Part shown: piece by piece, positions 41,125-49,645 of the stretch
Position numbering within the stretch: position 1 is the stretch's first letter
Layout: every line of letters begins with the position of its first letter
NCBI GenBank assembly: GCA_035515795.1
Contig: DATJAY010000039.1
Coordinates: 78,964-142,963 of the forward strand
Length of the DNA: 64,000 bases
Reading direction: 5' to 3'
Origin: Candidatus Acidiferrales bacterium
GTDB lineage: Bacteria > Bacteroidota > Ignavibacteria > Kryptoniales > JAKASW01
The notes under the pieces: generated by a model
Database searches by the model: none
What the model was told of the DNA's origin: nothing
The model's input: only the letters and a program-made list of their open reading frames with translations
Translations under genes and position numbers: made by a program

Positions 41125-42360
41125 TTAATGTGCGTCCTTTTCCAATCCGAATCCTTTGTGAAGGACCTGGGCAGCTTTCTTCATGTCACTTTCATTTACC
41201 ACAATCGATATTTTTATCTCGCTCGTGGAAATCATTTGGATGTTTATCCCTGCATCGGCGAGCGTCTTGAACATTTTTGCGGCAACGCCCGAGTGGGTCC
41301 TCATCCCGACGCCGACTAACGAAACCTTGGCGATTCTGTCATCCCCGACAACGCGCGTCGCTTTATTCTGCTTCACCAACTCATTCAGAATTCGTATTGC
41401 CTGTTTGTAATCGGTTCGCGGAACGGTGAAGCTCATGTCGGTGTATCCCTCAGAGCTTGCGCTTTGAATTATCATGTCGACGTTGATCTCCGCTGCAGCG
41501 AGCGGCGCGAAGATGCTGTGAGCAATTCCCGGTTTATCGGAAACATGGATCACCGTTATCTTCGCCTGATTTTTGTCATGTGAAATTCCTGTGACAACAA
41601 CGCTCTCCATGTCGAGCGTTTCGTTAACAACCATGGTACCCTCGCTGTTATTAAAACTGCTTCTTACGTGAATTGGAATATCAAATTTCATCCCGAAAAG
41701 GACAGATCTTGTCTGGAGAACTTTTGATCCCGAGCTCGCAAGCTCGAACATTTCCTCGAAGCTTATTCGCTTAAGCTTAGTGGCAGCCGGGACAATGTTA
41801 GGGTCGGCAGTGTAAACTCCGTCGACGTCTGTATATATTTCGCACACAAGACCGTCTTTTACGTTTGGCTTCATAGCTGCGGCAATTGCAACGGCGGTCG
41901 TATCCGAACCACCGCGGCCTAGTGTGGTGATGTCCCCCTGCTCATCAACTCCTTGGAAGCCTGCGACCACGGCAATGGCGCCTTCCTTGAGGACGTTTCT
42001 CAGTCTTTTGACATCGATCCGTTTTATGTGCGCCTTTGTAAAGGACGAATCTGTCAATAGCCTGACCTGATGGTTTTGAAGCGAACGAGCTTTGCAGCCT
42101 ATGGAGTTTAACGTCATCGAAAGAAGGGCGGAAGAAACCTGTTCTCCAGTGGATACGAGGACATCCATTTCGCGCGGGTCGGGTTCGGTTACTGCGGACT
42201 TCGCGAGATCGATGAGCCGGTTCGTTTCGCCCGCCATGGCACTGACGACCGCAACCACGTCGTTCCCCTGTGATTTAGTCTCAGCGACTCGTTTAGCAAC
42301 ATTGCGAATTCGTTCGATAGTTCCTACCGATGTTCCGCCAAATTTCTGAACAACTAGCAT
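41125..42360 (-). CDS. lysC: Aspartate kinase
   Basis: The 411-residue enzyme phosphorylates aspartate, the first step of lysine, threonine and methionine synthesis. The N-terminal signature [16 protein letters not shown], the internal [17 protein letters not shown] and [16 protein letters not shown] are those of the amino-acid kinase domain (about 1-250). Two ACT domains follow (about 265-335 and 345-405), as in the single-function lysine- and threonine-inhibited form; no homoserine dehydrogenase domain is fused. It is read 41 bases after thrC. The grouping of thrC and lysC without hom in between is slightly unusual. Confidence 0.96.
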   Translation of the reverse strand: MLVVQKFGGTSVGTIERIRNVAKRVAETKSQGNDVVAVVSAMAGETNRLIDLAKSAVTEPDPREMDVLVSTGEQVSSALLSMTLNSIGCKARSLQNHQVRLLTDSSFTKAHIKRIDVKRLRNVLKEGAIAVVAGFQGVDEQGDITTLGRGGSDTTAVAIAAAMKPNVKDGLVCEIYTDVDGVYTADPNIVPAATKLKRISFEEMFELASSGSKVLQTRSVLFGMKFDIPIHVRSSFNNSEGTMVVNETLDMESVVVTGISHDKNQAKITVIHVSDKPGIAHSIFAPLAAAEINVDMIIQSASSEGYTDMSFTVPRTDYKQAIRILNELVKQNKATRVVGDDRIAKVSLVGVGMRTHSGVAAKMFKTLADAGINIQMISTSEIKISIVVNESDMKKAAQVLHKGFGLEKDAH

Positions 42361-42401
42361 GTCAATAAAATGTTAAATATTAAATTTCGAACTTCAAATT
42401 C

Positions 42402-43454
42402 TTAACTTTGGATGAGTTTGAGCACCTCGGATAGAATTGGTTTCGCCGCAAGCGGAGGTGGAACGTCTCTGGACGCCGTGTCGGGATCTTTTAATCCATT
42501 TCCCGTCAAAGTACAGACGACCACATCTTTATCGGTGAAATAATTCCTTCCGATAAGTTGTTTCAGTCCGGCAACTGAAGAAGCCGAGGCTGGTTCGCAG
42601 AAGATTCCTTCGGTGGATGCTATTAGTCTCTGCGCCGACAAAATTTCCGCGTCGGTCACTATGTTGATTTGTCCTTTCGATTCGTCCAGAGCCTGGACCG
42701 CCTGCTTCCAGCTTGCCGGATTGCCGATACGAATCGCTGTAGCGACCGTTTCGGGATGTTCAACCACTTTTCCATGAACGATCGGCGCGGCACCCTCTGC
42801 CTGGAAGCCGAGCATCTTCGGAAGACTGGTGCGGTTCTTCTCCGACCATTCTCTGTAGCCTTTCCAGTATGCCGTTATATTGCCTGCGTTGCCCACCGGC
42901 AGCGAATGATGCGTCGGGATTTTTCCGAGAACCTCGATGATTTCAAATGATGCTGTCTTCTGTCCTTCTATGCGAAACGGGTTGATCGAGTTGACGATCA
43001 CCACTTTTGTCTTCTCTCCGATCTCTCGAACTATTCTCAGTGCGTCGTCGAAGTTGCCGTCGATCTCGATCACCTTTGCACCGTAGATCAGTGCCTGTGC
43101 CAGCTTACCGATGGCAATTTTTCCTTTCGGCAAAATCACAAACGCCCGGAGTCCTGCCTTTGCGGCGTAAGCGGCTGCGGATGCAGACGTGTTTCCGGTA
43201 GATGCACAAATGACCGCCTCCGCTCTATCTTGAACGGCTTTCGTAATCGCGACAGTCATTCCACGATCCTTGAAGGAGCCGGTAGGGTTCATTCCTTCAA
43301 ATTTGAGGAAAATTTTCGCCGGCGATTTGATATCTTTCCGGAGATTGTCGGCCTCGATTAACGGCGTGTTTCCTTCTAAGAGGGTGACAGGTTTCACTCC
43401 TTCCGAGAAAGGAAGGTAGCTGAGATATTTATTTATTACTCCAGAATATGACAT
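42402..43454 (-). CDS. thrC: Threonine synthase
   Basis: The 350-residue PLP enzyme converts O-phosphohomoserine to threonine. The cofactor lysine is K62 in MNPTGSFKDRGMTVA, the phosphate-binding glycine loop is HSLPVGNAGNITAYW, and CTLTGNGLKDP near the C-terminus is the usual serine/threonine region. The length matches the short (archaeal/Gram-positive-like) subfamily. Start ATG at 43454. It lies 23 bases after an MDR dehydrogenase gene and 41 bases before lysC, in the middle of the minus-strand run. Confidence 0.96.
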   Translation of the reverse strand: MSYSGVINKYLSYLPFSEGVKPVTLLEGNTPLIEADNLRKDIKSPAKIFLKFEGMNPTGSFKDRGMTVAITKAVQDRAEAVICASTGNTSASAAAYAAKAGLRAFVILPKGKIAIGKLAQALIYGAKVIEIDGNFDDALRIVREIGEKTKVVIVNSINPFRIEGQKTASFEIIEVLGKIPTHHSLPVGNAGNITAYWKGYREWSEKNRTSLPKMLGFQAEGAAPIVHGKVVEHPETVATAIRIGNPASWKQAVQALDESKGQINIVTDAEILSAQRLIASTEGIFCEPASASSVAGLKQLIGRNYFTDKDVVVCTLTGNGLKDPDTASRDVPPPLAAKPILSEVLKLIQS

Positions 43455-43477
43455 TTCAATACGATTTCAAATTAATT

Positions 43478-44506
43478 TTAAAAGGTTAGAACGATCTTTC
43501 CAAAATGCCGGCGGCTCTCAATGATCTCGTGCGCCTTCCGAACTTCGGTGAAGTGCACGGTTCTATCAATGACAGCCTTGAACTTTTTCTCACTGAGCAA
43601 TTCAAGCAATGTGAACAGCAGGCTTTTGCTTCCCATCATGCTTCCGTAAATCGTCAATTGCCTGGAGAAAACGTAGCGGAGATCTGTCAAGGCATTGAAC
43701 CCGGTCGTCGCACCGCAGGTAACAATCCTTCCACCTCGTCTCGCCGAAAGCACGCTGTCGTTCCAGGTTGCCTTGCCAACGTGCTCGAAGACAATGTCGA
43801 CGCCGCGCTTGTCGGTGATTCTCCTGACGCCCTGATAGATGCTTTCCGAGTTATAATTGATCACCTCGTTCGCACCGAGCGCTCGAGCTTTCTCAAGTTT
43901 TTCATCGGAGCCTGCGACGGCGATTACTCGGGCATTGAACATCCTGGCAATTTCGATTGCAGCGGTTCCAACTCCGCTGCTTGCTCCGAGAACCAGGACA
44001 CTCTCCAGCGGTTGAATCTTCGCCTTCTCAACGAGCATTTGATATGCCGTTATGAAAACCAGTGCCGAAGCCGCGGCATCCTCGAACGAAACGTTGTTGG
44101 GCAGCCTGAAAACGTTGTTTTTTTTCACAGCTACGAGTTCAGCATCGGTCCCGTTGCAGTGTTCGCCAATGATTTTGTACTCGGCACAAAGATTATCTTT
44201 TCCGCTCAAACATTGTTCGCACCGGCCGCATGAAGTAGAAGGTGAAATCAAAACTCTGTCGCCGATCTTTAAGTCGTCCGCTTCCTCTCCGGCTTCTGCA
44301 ATCGTTCCGGCACCATCTGATCCCAAAATCATGGGAAGGGGAAGTGTCACGTTGCGGAATCCATTCCGAACCCATATATCCAGATGGTTTATTGAAGCAG
44401 CCTCTATTTTAACGATTACTTCATTTGATTGGGGTATCGGAGCGGCAATTTCATCGACGACCACTTTGTCAACGCCGCCGTGCTCGTGTATACGAATAGC
44501 GCGCAT
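43478..44506 (-). CDS. Zinc-binding dehydrogenase (MDR superfamily)
   Basis: The 342-residue protein is a medium-chain dehydrogenase/reductase. The structural zinc site is complete: C93, C96, C99 and C107 in TSCGRCEQCLSGKDNLC. The catalytic zinc cysteine usual near residue 40 is missing; the sequence reads SINHLDIWVRNGF, as in quinone reductase-like members that use no catalytic zinc. The cofactor site is LGASSGVGTAAIEIA near 170-184. Substrate is unknown. It lies 1 base downstream of an SDR gene and 23 bases upstream of thrC. The SDR-MDR pair may form a small redox pathway unrelated to the amino-acid genes. Confidence 0.9.
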   Translation of the reverse strand: MRAIRIHEHGGVDKVVVDEIAAPIPQSNEVIVKIEAASINHLDIWVRNGFRNVTLPLPMILGSDGAGTIAEAGEEADDLKIGDRVLISPSTSCGRCEQCLSGKDNLCAEYKIIGEHCNGTDAELVAVKKNNVFRLPNNVSFEDAAASALVFITAYQMLVEKAKIQPLESVLVLGASSGVGTAAIEIARMFNARVIAVAGSDEKLEKARALGANEVINYNSESIYQGVRRITDKRGVDIVFEHVGKATWNDSVLSARRGGRIVTCGATTGFNALTDLRYVFSRQLTIYGSMMGSKSLLFTLLELLSEKKFKAVIDRTVHFTEVRKAHEIIESRRHFGKIVLTF

Positions 44507-44507
44507 T

Positions 44508-45266
44508 TTAACCGACTAAGACTGAGCCGCCGTTGACGTTAAGAATCTCTCCGGTAATATGACGTGCAAGTTCGGAAGCGAGAAACAGGATTGGTCCCGC
44601 GATATCTTCGCCCGTCGGAATTCTTCCGAGAGGGATATCCCTGCGTATTTCCTCTCTATAATTCTCATCGTTTAATGCCTCGGCGCTCATCTCGGTGTCG
44701 ACCCATCCGGGCGCAACACTGTTCACCCGGATGTTGTACGGACCGAGTTCCGTGGATAGGCTTTTCGTCAGTGAAATCACTGCTCCTTTCGTGGCAGCAT
44801 AATGAGAATGCAGCGCCTCTCCACGCTGACCTGCGGTCGATGAAACGTTTACGATCGCGCCGCCGCCCTGCTTCTTCATTATCGGTACGACATACCTGCA
44901 GAATAGAAAGGTCCCTTTCAAATTGACATCCATGGTCTCGTCCCACACTTTTTCATCCATCTTGTCTATTTCACCGTAGGTCCAAATTCCCGCGTTGTTC
45001 ACCAGAACATTGATTTTGCCGAAGTCATTCAATACATCTTGCACGATTTGTTTTACGTCTTTTTTTTTGCCGACGTCGCCTCTATATGCGTTTGCTTTTC
45101 TTCCGAGCATTTTTATTTCGTTTATCACTTCGCTCGCGTGCTTGTCTCTTCCACGATATGTAATGGCAACATCTGCGCGCGCTTTCGCAAACCACTTTGC
45201 AGTCGCCGCGCCGATTCCTCTTGATCCTCCGGTTACTAACACTACTTGATTGCTAAAATCTATCAT
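44508..45266 (-). CDS. SDR-family oxidoreductase (FabG-like)
   Basis: The 252-residue short-chain dehydrogenase has TGGSRGIG at 12-19 for NAD(P) binding, the NNAG motif at 90-93 (VLVNNAGIWTYGEI), and the catalytic triad S143, Y156 and K160 (NVSSTAGQRG ... HYAATKGAV). The end GEILNVNGGSVLVG is typical of FabG-like enzymes that reduce 3-oxoacyl groups, but many SDR enzymes share it, so the substrate stays open. It is the first gene of the minus-strand run; the 170-base gap to its right, shared with a divergent recombinase-like gene, must hold the promoter. Confidence 0.92.
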   Translation of the reverse strand: MIDFSNQVVLVTGGSRGIGAATAKWFAKARADVAITYRGRDKHASEVINEIKMLGRKANAYRGDVGKKKDVKQIVQDVLNDFGKINVLVNNAGIWTYGEIDKMDEKVWDETMDVNLKGTFLFCRYVVPIMKKQGGGAIVNVSSTAGQRGEALHSHYAATKGAVISLTKSLSTELGPYNIRVNSVAPGWVDTEMSAEALNDENYREEIRRDIPLGRIPTGEDIAGPILFLASELARHITGEILNVNGGSVLVG

Positions 45267-45436
45267 CTCGTTTCCAAACGGCCGTTGATTGTATAATTCA
45301 AAATAATTAAGAAGAGCTATTGATTCAATAATGTTTGGATTTTATTTGACGTTTGATAGGTCATGACTTCACACTGTCCATCTTATCCGGCCGGCTACAT
45401 TGTAAAAGACGCCCGCTTGCGTTAAATTCATGTAAA

Positions 45437-46390
45437 ATGACAGTCCGAGTAGATCCTTTTGGGACAGAGAAGTTCCCGGCAAAAAAAATTCCGCATAGTC
45501 AGCTTGAAGTTTTGATCCGTCAATTTGATGCCACGATGCGCCATGCGAGCCAGGCAACGCGGCATGTTTATAAGAAAGGACTGGATCAACTCTTAGCTTT
45601 CACTAAGACGAATGGATTTAAGTTTACGCCGAGCGACTTCAATAGTTTTCGTCTCTGGTTATTCAATGGGCGGAATCTTTCGACCAACACAGTGAATGTT
45701 TATTTGACCGCGTCGAGAAGATTTTGCGAATTTTTGATCGAACATGGTCTCTTGAAAAAGAATCCGGCCTGGAAGATACATGGAACGAAGCCGGAGTTCA
45801 AAACGGCGGAAGTAAATCTGACGGAAGTCTCAGCGGCGATATCTAGCATAGACAGGAGCACGGTTTTGGGAAAGCGCGATTTTGTCTTTTTGTCTGCGAT
45901 CCTTGATACCGGCGTTTCGATCTCCGAGCTGATCGATGCAAACGTCGGCGATCTGAAAAGAGACGGGAGAAAGGCGAGACTATCTGTAAAGCTCAAAGGA
46001 ACACATGCCAAAAATCTGACACTAACTTTACCCGAACAGGATACGGCAGCATTGTACGATTACTTGAATGCACGCGGATCGGCTGCGGCAGGCGAACCGC
46101 TTTTCTGCGCCCTGCGCGGTGGAGGAACCTCTAAGGCAAGGCTTTCCTTGCGTGGAGTTCGTTTTGCGATGGGACGCAGGTTGAATTTCGGAAACGATCG
46201 AAAAATCAGGCTCGACTCGCTGCGGACTTATTGTTTGGTTAGACTTATGTCCAAAGGTAAGACTTCCAAAGAAATACGTTCCATAATGCGCTTCAAAAGC
46301 AATATGCCGTTTAGAAAAATCATGTTTAACGCGCCGCATAGCCGAAGATTCGAATCTCCGAGCGGCATCCTGCATTCTGAGAAGACCTAA
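45437..46390 (+). CDS. Tyrosine-recombinase homologue lacking most catalytic residues
   Basis: The 317-residue protein has the layout of XerC/D-type recombinases: a core-binding SAM-like domain (about 20-110, ASQATRHVYKKGLDQLLAF and STNTVNVYLTASRRFCEFLI) and a C-terminal catalytic-type domain. In the motif normally TGLRISEL it reads TGVSISEL, so the first catalytic Arg is S161. The usual HxLR is LDSLR (D260 for His, R263 kept), the LGH histidine region reads IMRFKS, and where the nucleophilic Tyr should be the sequence is FRKIMFNA. K187 may be the beta-hairpin lysine. It is probably inactive in strand cutting but may still bind DNA. ATG 45437 is chosen; the frame is open to 45353. leuS follows after 34 bases. 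Confidence 0.75.
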   Translation: MTVRVDPFGTEKFPAKKIPHSQLEVLIRQFDATMRHASQATRHVYKKGLDQLLAFTKTNGFKFTPSDFNSFRLWLFNGRNLSTNTVNVYLTASRRFCEFLIEHGLLKKNPAWKIHGTKPEFKTAEVNLTEVSAAISSIDRSTVLGKRDFVFLSAILDTGVSISELIDANVGDLKRDGRKARLSVKLKGTHAKNLTLTLPEQDTAALYDYLNARGSAAAGEPLFCALRGGGTSKARLSLRGVRFAMGRRLNFGNDRKIRLDSLRTYCLVRLMSKGKTSKEIRSIMRFKSNMPFRKIMFNAPHSRRFESPSGILHSEKT

Positions 46391-46424
46391 TTCTTGGGCG
46401 GGACAAAAGCTCTAGCGAAATAAA

Positions 46425-48896
46425 ATGAAATACGATTTTGCATCAATTGAGAAAAAGTGGCAGAAACACTGGGAAGAGAAAAAAACAAATCGCGTCAACC
46501 TTGGCGACATCAAGAGGAAACTTTATTGCCTCGTAATGTTTCTCTATCCGAGCGCAGATAAACTCCATATAGGACACTGGTACAATTTCGGCCCGACGGA
46601 TACGTGGGCACGTTTCAAGCGATTGAACGGTTTCAACGTGTTCGAGCCGATGGGGTACGATGCATTCGGACTCCCGGCCGAGAACTATGCGATCAAGACC
46701 GGAGTGCATCCGCAGGACAGCACGCAGAAAAATATATCCGTGATCCGTGAACAACTCAAGACCATGGGCGCAATGTACGACTTCGATTACGAAGTCGATA
46801 CTTCAAAACCGGAATACTACCGATGGACCCAATGGGTTTTCCTGCAATTATACAGAATGGGTCTCGCATACCGGACAAATGCACCTGTCAACTGGTGCCC
46901 GAAGGATCAGACGGTTCTTGCCAACGAACAGGTCGTCGAGGGAGCATGTGAAAGATGTGGCACTCCTGTGATTCGAAAATCCATGACTCAGTGGTTTTTC
47001 AGGATTACAGCTTATGCAGATAAGCTGCTCGAAGGGTTGGACAGAATTGACTGGCCCGAGCGCACGAAGCTCATGCAGAGGAACTGGATCGGACGAAGTG
47101 AGGGAATTGAAATAGTATTTACGATAGAAAATCTGGGATCGAAAATAGAGGTATTCACAACGCGGCCCGATACACTCTTCGGAGCCACTTATGTTGTCCT
47201 CGCGCCGGAGCATCCTCTCGTTCAGAAGATCACGAAGGATGAATTCAGGGTAAAAGTAAATGAGTATGTCGACTTTGTTGCGCACGAAAATGAAATAGAG
47301 CGCACCTCGACCACAAAGGAGAAGACCGGCGTCCCGACCGGAGCCTGGGCGGTCAACCCGATTAACGGTGAAAAGATTCCGATATGGATTGCAGACTATG
47401 TGCTCTCGACTTATGGAACCGGTGCAGTCATGGCCGTGCCTGCACACGACGAGCGTGATTTCGAATTTGCCACAAAATATAAACTTCCGATTCGTATAGT
47501 CGTGCAACCGAAAAATGGAGAGTTGCCCGAACCTCTGAATGCCGCATTTGTGGAAGAAGGAATCGGCGTGGACAGCGGAAAATTTTCTGGGTTAGAGAGC
47601 AGCAAGGTGTGGGATGGAGTTGCCGGCGACCTGGAACAAACCGGGAGCGGCAAAAGAAAAATAAATTACCGGTTGCGCGACTGGCTTGTATCTCGTCAAC
47701 GATACTGGGGAGCGCCCATTCCAATTATCCATTGTGGATCATGCGGGGAAGTCCCGGTGCCGGAAAAAGATTTGCCTGTGCTGCTGCCTTACGATGTTGA
47801 GTTCCGGCCCAGCGGCGAATCACCCCTGGCAAGGAATGAAAAATTTGTAAATACTAACTGTCCGAAATGCGGTAAGCCGGCGAAACGCGACGTCGATACC
47901 ATGGACACGTTCGTCGACTCATCGTGGTATTTTCTCCGTTATCTCTCGCCCGGTCTCGAGTCGGCACCGTTCGATAAAGAGTTAACGGCGAAGTGGCTGC
48001 CCGTTGACAAATATGTCGGAGGTGCAGAACATGCCGTGATGCATCTCCTGTACGCTCGCTTTATCGCGAAGGCATTGAAGGACGCTGGCTGGCTGAGATT
48101 TGACGAGCCGTTTCAGAGTCTTGTGCATCAGGGTACAATCACAAACCAGGGTGCCAAGATGTCGAAGTCGCGCGGAAACGTCGTTAATCCTGATCAATTC
48201 GTACAAAAGTATGGCTCCGATACATTCCGCATGTTTCTCATGTTTATGGGACCGTATAACGAGGGCGGTGACTGGAGCGATAGAGGAATCACAGGTGTCT
48301 TCAGGTTTTTGAACAAGGTCTATGATCTTTTTGAAGGTGACAGAGGATTATCGGCCGGAGAGATAATGAATTTGTCAATCAATGACTTGGTCGAGGCCGA
48401 ACGCGTGGCTTATCGAAAGGTGAACCAGCTGATAAAAAAAGTAACTGAGGACATCGAGCAATTCAGGTTCAATACTGCGATCGCTGCCATGATGGAATTC
48501 ATGAACGACTACACCCAAATTGTCTTGAGCAATGGTAATTCAGTGAGGGATGCCGTGAAGAACTTTGTGCTAGGGAATTTCAACGTTCTCCTTGCGCCGT
48601 TTGCACCGCACCTGGCTGAAGAGTTGAACGAAATGCGCGGGAATAAAAATTCAATTTTCATTTCCGAGAGGTGGGTTGGTTATGATCCGGCCGCTATCGT
48701 CGAAGAAAATGTGACCCTGGTGGTTCAGGTGAACGGGAAAATTAGAGGAAAACTCGAGATCCCGATCGATTCCAGCGATGAAGATATCAAAAAGCTTTCT
48801 CTTGCTGAACCGAATGTAAAAAAATATCTGGATGGTAAGCAGGTCATTAAAGCAGTCGTTGTGAAAAACAAGCTGGTGAACTTCGTAATCAAGTGA
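46425..48896 (+). CDS. leuS: Leucyl-tRNA synthetase
   Basis: The 823-residue class I synthetase charges tRNA-Leu. HIGH is exact at 48-51 (DKLHIGHWYNFGPTD) and KMSKS is at 578-582 (NQGAKMSKSRGNVVNPDQF). The editing domain lies between about 220 and 410, with TTRPDTLFGATY and the GTGAVMAVPAHDERDFEF motif whose aspartate guards against misacylation. A zinc-like CPKC (with TNCPKCGKPA) is in the catalytic insert, the anticodon-binding domain follows, and the C-terminal domain ends VVKNKLVNFVIK. Length is normal for bacteria. It follows the recombinase-like gene by 34 bases, and its stop overlaps the next start. Confidence 0.98.
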   Translation: MKYDFASIEKKWQKHWEEKKTNRVNLGDIKRKLYCLVMFLYPSADKLHIGHWYNFGPTDTWARFKRLNGFNVFEPMGYDAFGLPAENYAIKTGVHPQDSTQKNISVIREQLKTMGAMYDFDYEVDTSKPEYYRWTQWVFLQLYRMGLAYRTNAPVNWCPKDQTVLANEQVVEGACERCGTPVIRKSMTQWFFRITAYADKLLEGLDRIDWPERTKLMQRNWIGRSEGIEIVFTIENLGSKIEVFTTRPDTLFGATYVVLAPEHPLVQKITKDEFRVKVNEYVDFVAHENEIERTSTTKEKTGVPTGAWAVNPINGEKIPIWIADYVLSTYGTGAVMAVPAHDERDFEFATKYKLPIRIVVQPKNGELPEPLNAAFVEEGIGVDSGKFSGLESSKVWDGVAGDLEQTGSGKRKINYRLRDWLVSRQRYWGAPIPIIHCGSCGEVPVPEKDLPVLLPYDVEFRPSGESPLARNEKFVNTNCPKCGKPAKRDVDTMDTFVDSSWYFLRYLSPGLESAPFDKELTAKWLPVDKYVGGAEHAVMHLLYARFIAKALKDAGWLRFDEPFQSLVHQGTITNQGAKMSKSRGNVVNPDQFVQKYGSDTFRMFLMFMGPYNEGGDWSDRGITGVFRFLNKVYDLFEGDRGLSAGEIMNLSINDLVEAERVAYRKVNQLIKKVTEDIEQFRFNTAIAAMMEFMNDYTQIVLSNGNSVRDAVKNFVLGNFNVLLAPFAPHLAEELNEMRGNKNSIFISERWVGYDPAAIVEENVTLVVQVNGKIRGKLEIPIDSSDEDIKKLSLAEPNVKKYLDGKQVIKAVVVKNKLVNFVIK

Positions 48897-49645
48897 TGCA
48901 GAAGGTTTCCGCCATAGTCATTGCCGGGAGGGAAGAGAAAAATATTGCCGATTGCCTGGAGAGCCTTCGGTGGGCTGACGAAATAGTTGTGGTGAATTCA
49001 GAAAGTAACGATCGAACAGTTGAGATTGCGAGACAATTTACGGACAAGATATTCATCAGGAAGTGGGAAGGATATGCTTCACAAAAAAGGTTTTCTTTGC
49101 AACAGGCAACCAACGAGTGGGTCTTGAGCATTGATGCAGACGAGCGCGTTTCGCCGGAACTTTGTTCGGAGATTCTGAGCTTGGATTTTTCAAAAGCGGA
49201 CGGATTTTATATTCCCCGACGGAATTACTTTCTTGGCAGGGTGATTCGAAGCTGCGGTTGGTCGCCCGATTACCAGCTTCGCCTTTTCAAGAAATCGAAG
49301 ACGAGCGTTACTGATCGGCATGTGCATGAGGGTTTCGCCGTGGACGGCAAGAAGGACTATCTTAAAAGCGAGTTGATTCACTATACGCATTCGACGATAA
49401 GCGGTACATTGGACAAAATAAACGAGTATTCAGCCCTTGAGGCGCAGGAGAAGGCGGGACGTGTGCGTATGACAGGTGCGAAAATATTTTTCAAACCTTT
49501 ATGGGCATTCATCCAGCATTTCATAATGCGGCGCGGGTTCACCGATGGCGTCAGCGGACTTATGGTTTCAATAATTCACGCTATGACAAAGACGCAGGTT
49601 TACATGAAAATATGGGAAATGCAGAATGATCGGAAAAAAAGATAA
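48896..49645 (+). CDS. Glycosyltransferase family 2 (WaaE/KdtX-like)
   Basis: The 249-residue protein is a GT-A fold enzyme: KVSAIVIAGREEKNIADCLE at the start, VVVNSESNDRTVEIA, and the metal-binding DAD in LSIDADERVSPEL (80-82). The combination with GYASQKRFSLQQATNEWVL resembles the WaaE/RgtA-like group that decorates LPS core with glucose, and lacks membrane segments. ATG 48896 overlaps the leuS TGA (TGATG); an in-frame GTG lies one codon earlier. It overlaps the following ABC transporter gene by 20 bases, consistent with a joint role in building and flipping lipid-linked glycans. Confidence 0.9.
   Translation: MQKVSAIVIAGREEKNIADCLESLRWADEIVVVNSESNDRTVEIARQFTDKIFIRKWEGYASQKRFSLQQATNEWVLSIDADERVSPELCSEILSLDFSKADGFYIPRRNYFLGRVIRSCGWSPDYQLRLFKKSKTSVTDRHVHEGFAVDGKKDYLKSELIHYTHSTISGTLDKINEYSALEAQEKAGRVRMTGAKIFFKPLWAFIQHFIMRRGFTDGVSGLMVSIIHAMTKTQVYMKIWEMQNDRKKR

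Noticed and set aside
46340..46365. tRNA 3' end (GATTCGAATC stretch inside the recombinase gene)
   Set aside because: The flanking bases do not form a T-stem of 5 bp and no anticodon arm is seen upstream; it is a chance palindrome in coding sequence.
45437..46390. Integron integrase IntI for the cassette cluster
   Set aside because: Most catalytic residues are missing and I see no IntI-specific insertion between the last motifs; it is also 9 kb away. It cannot be called the driver of the cluster.
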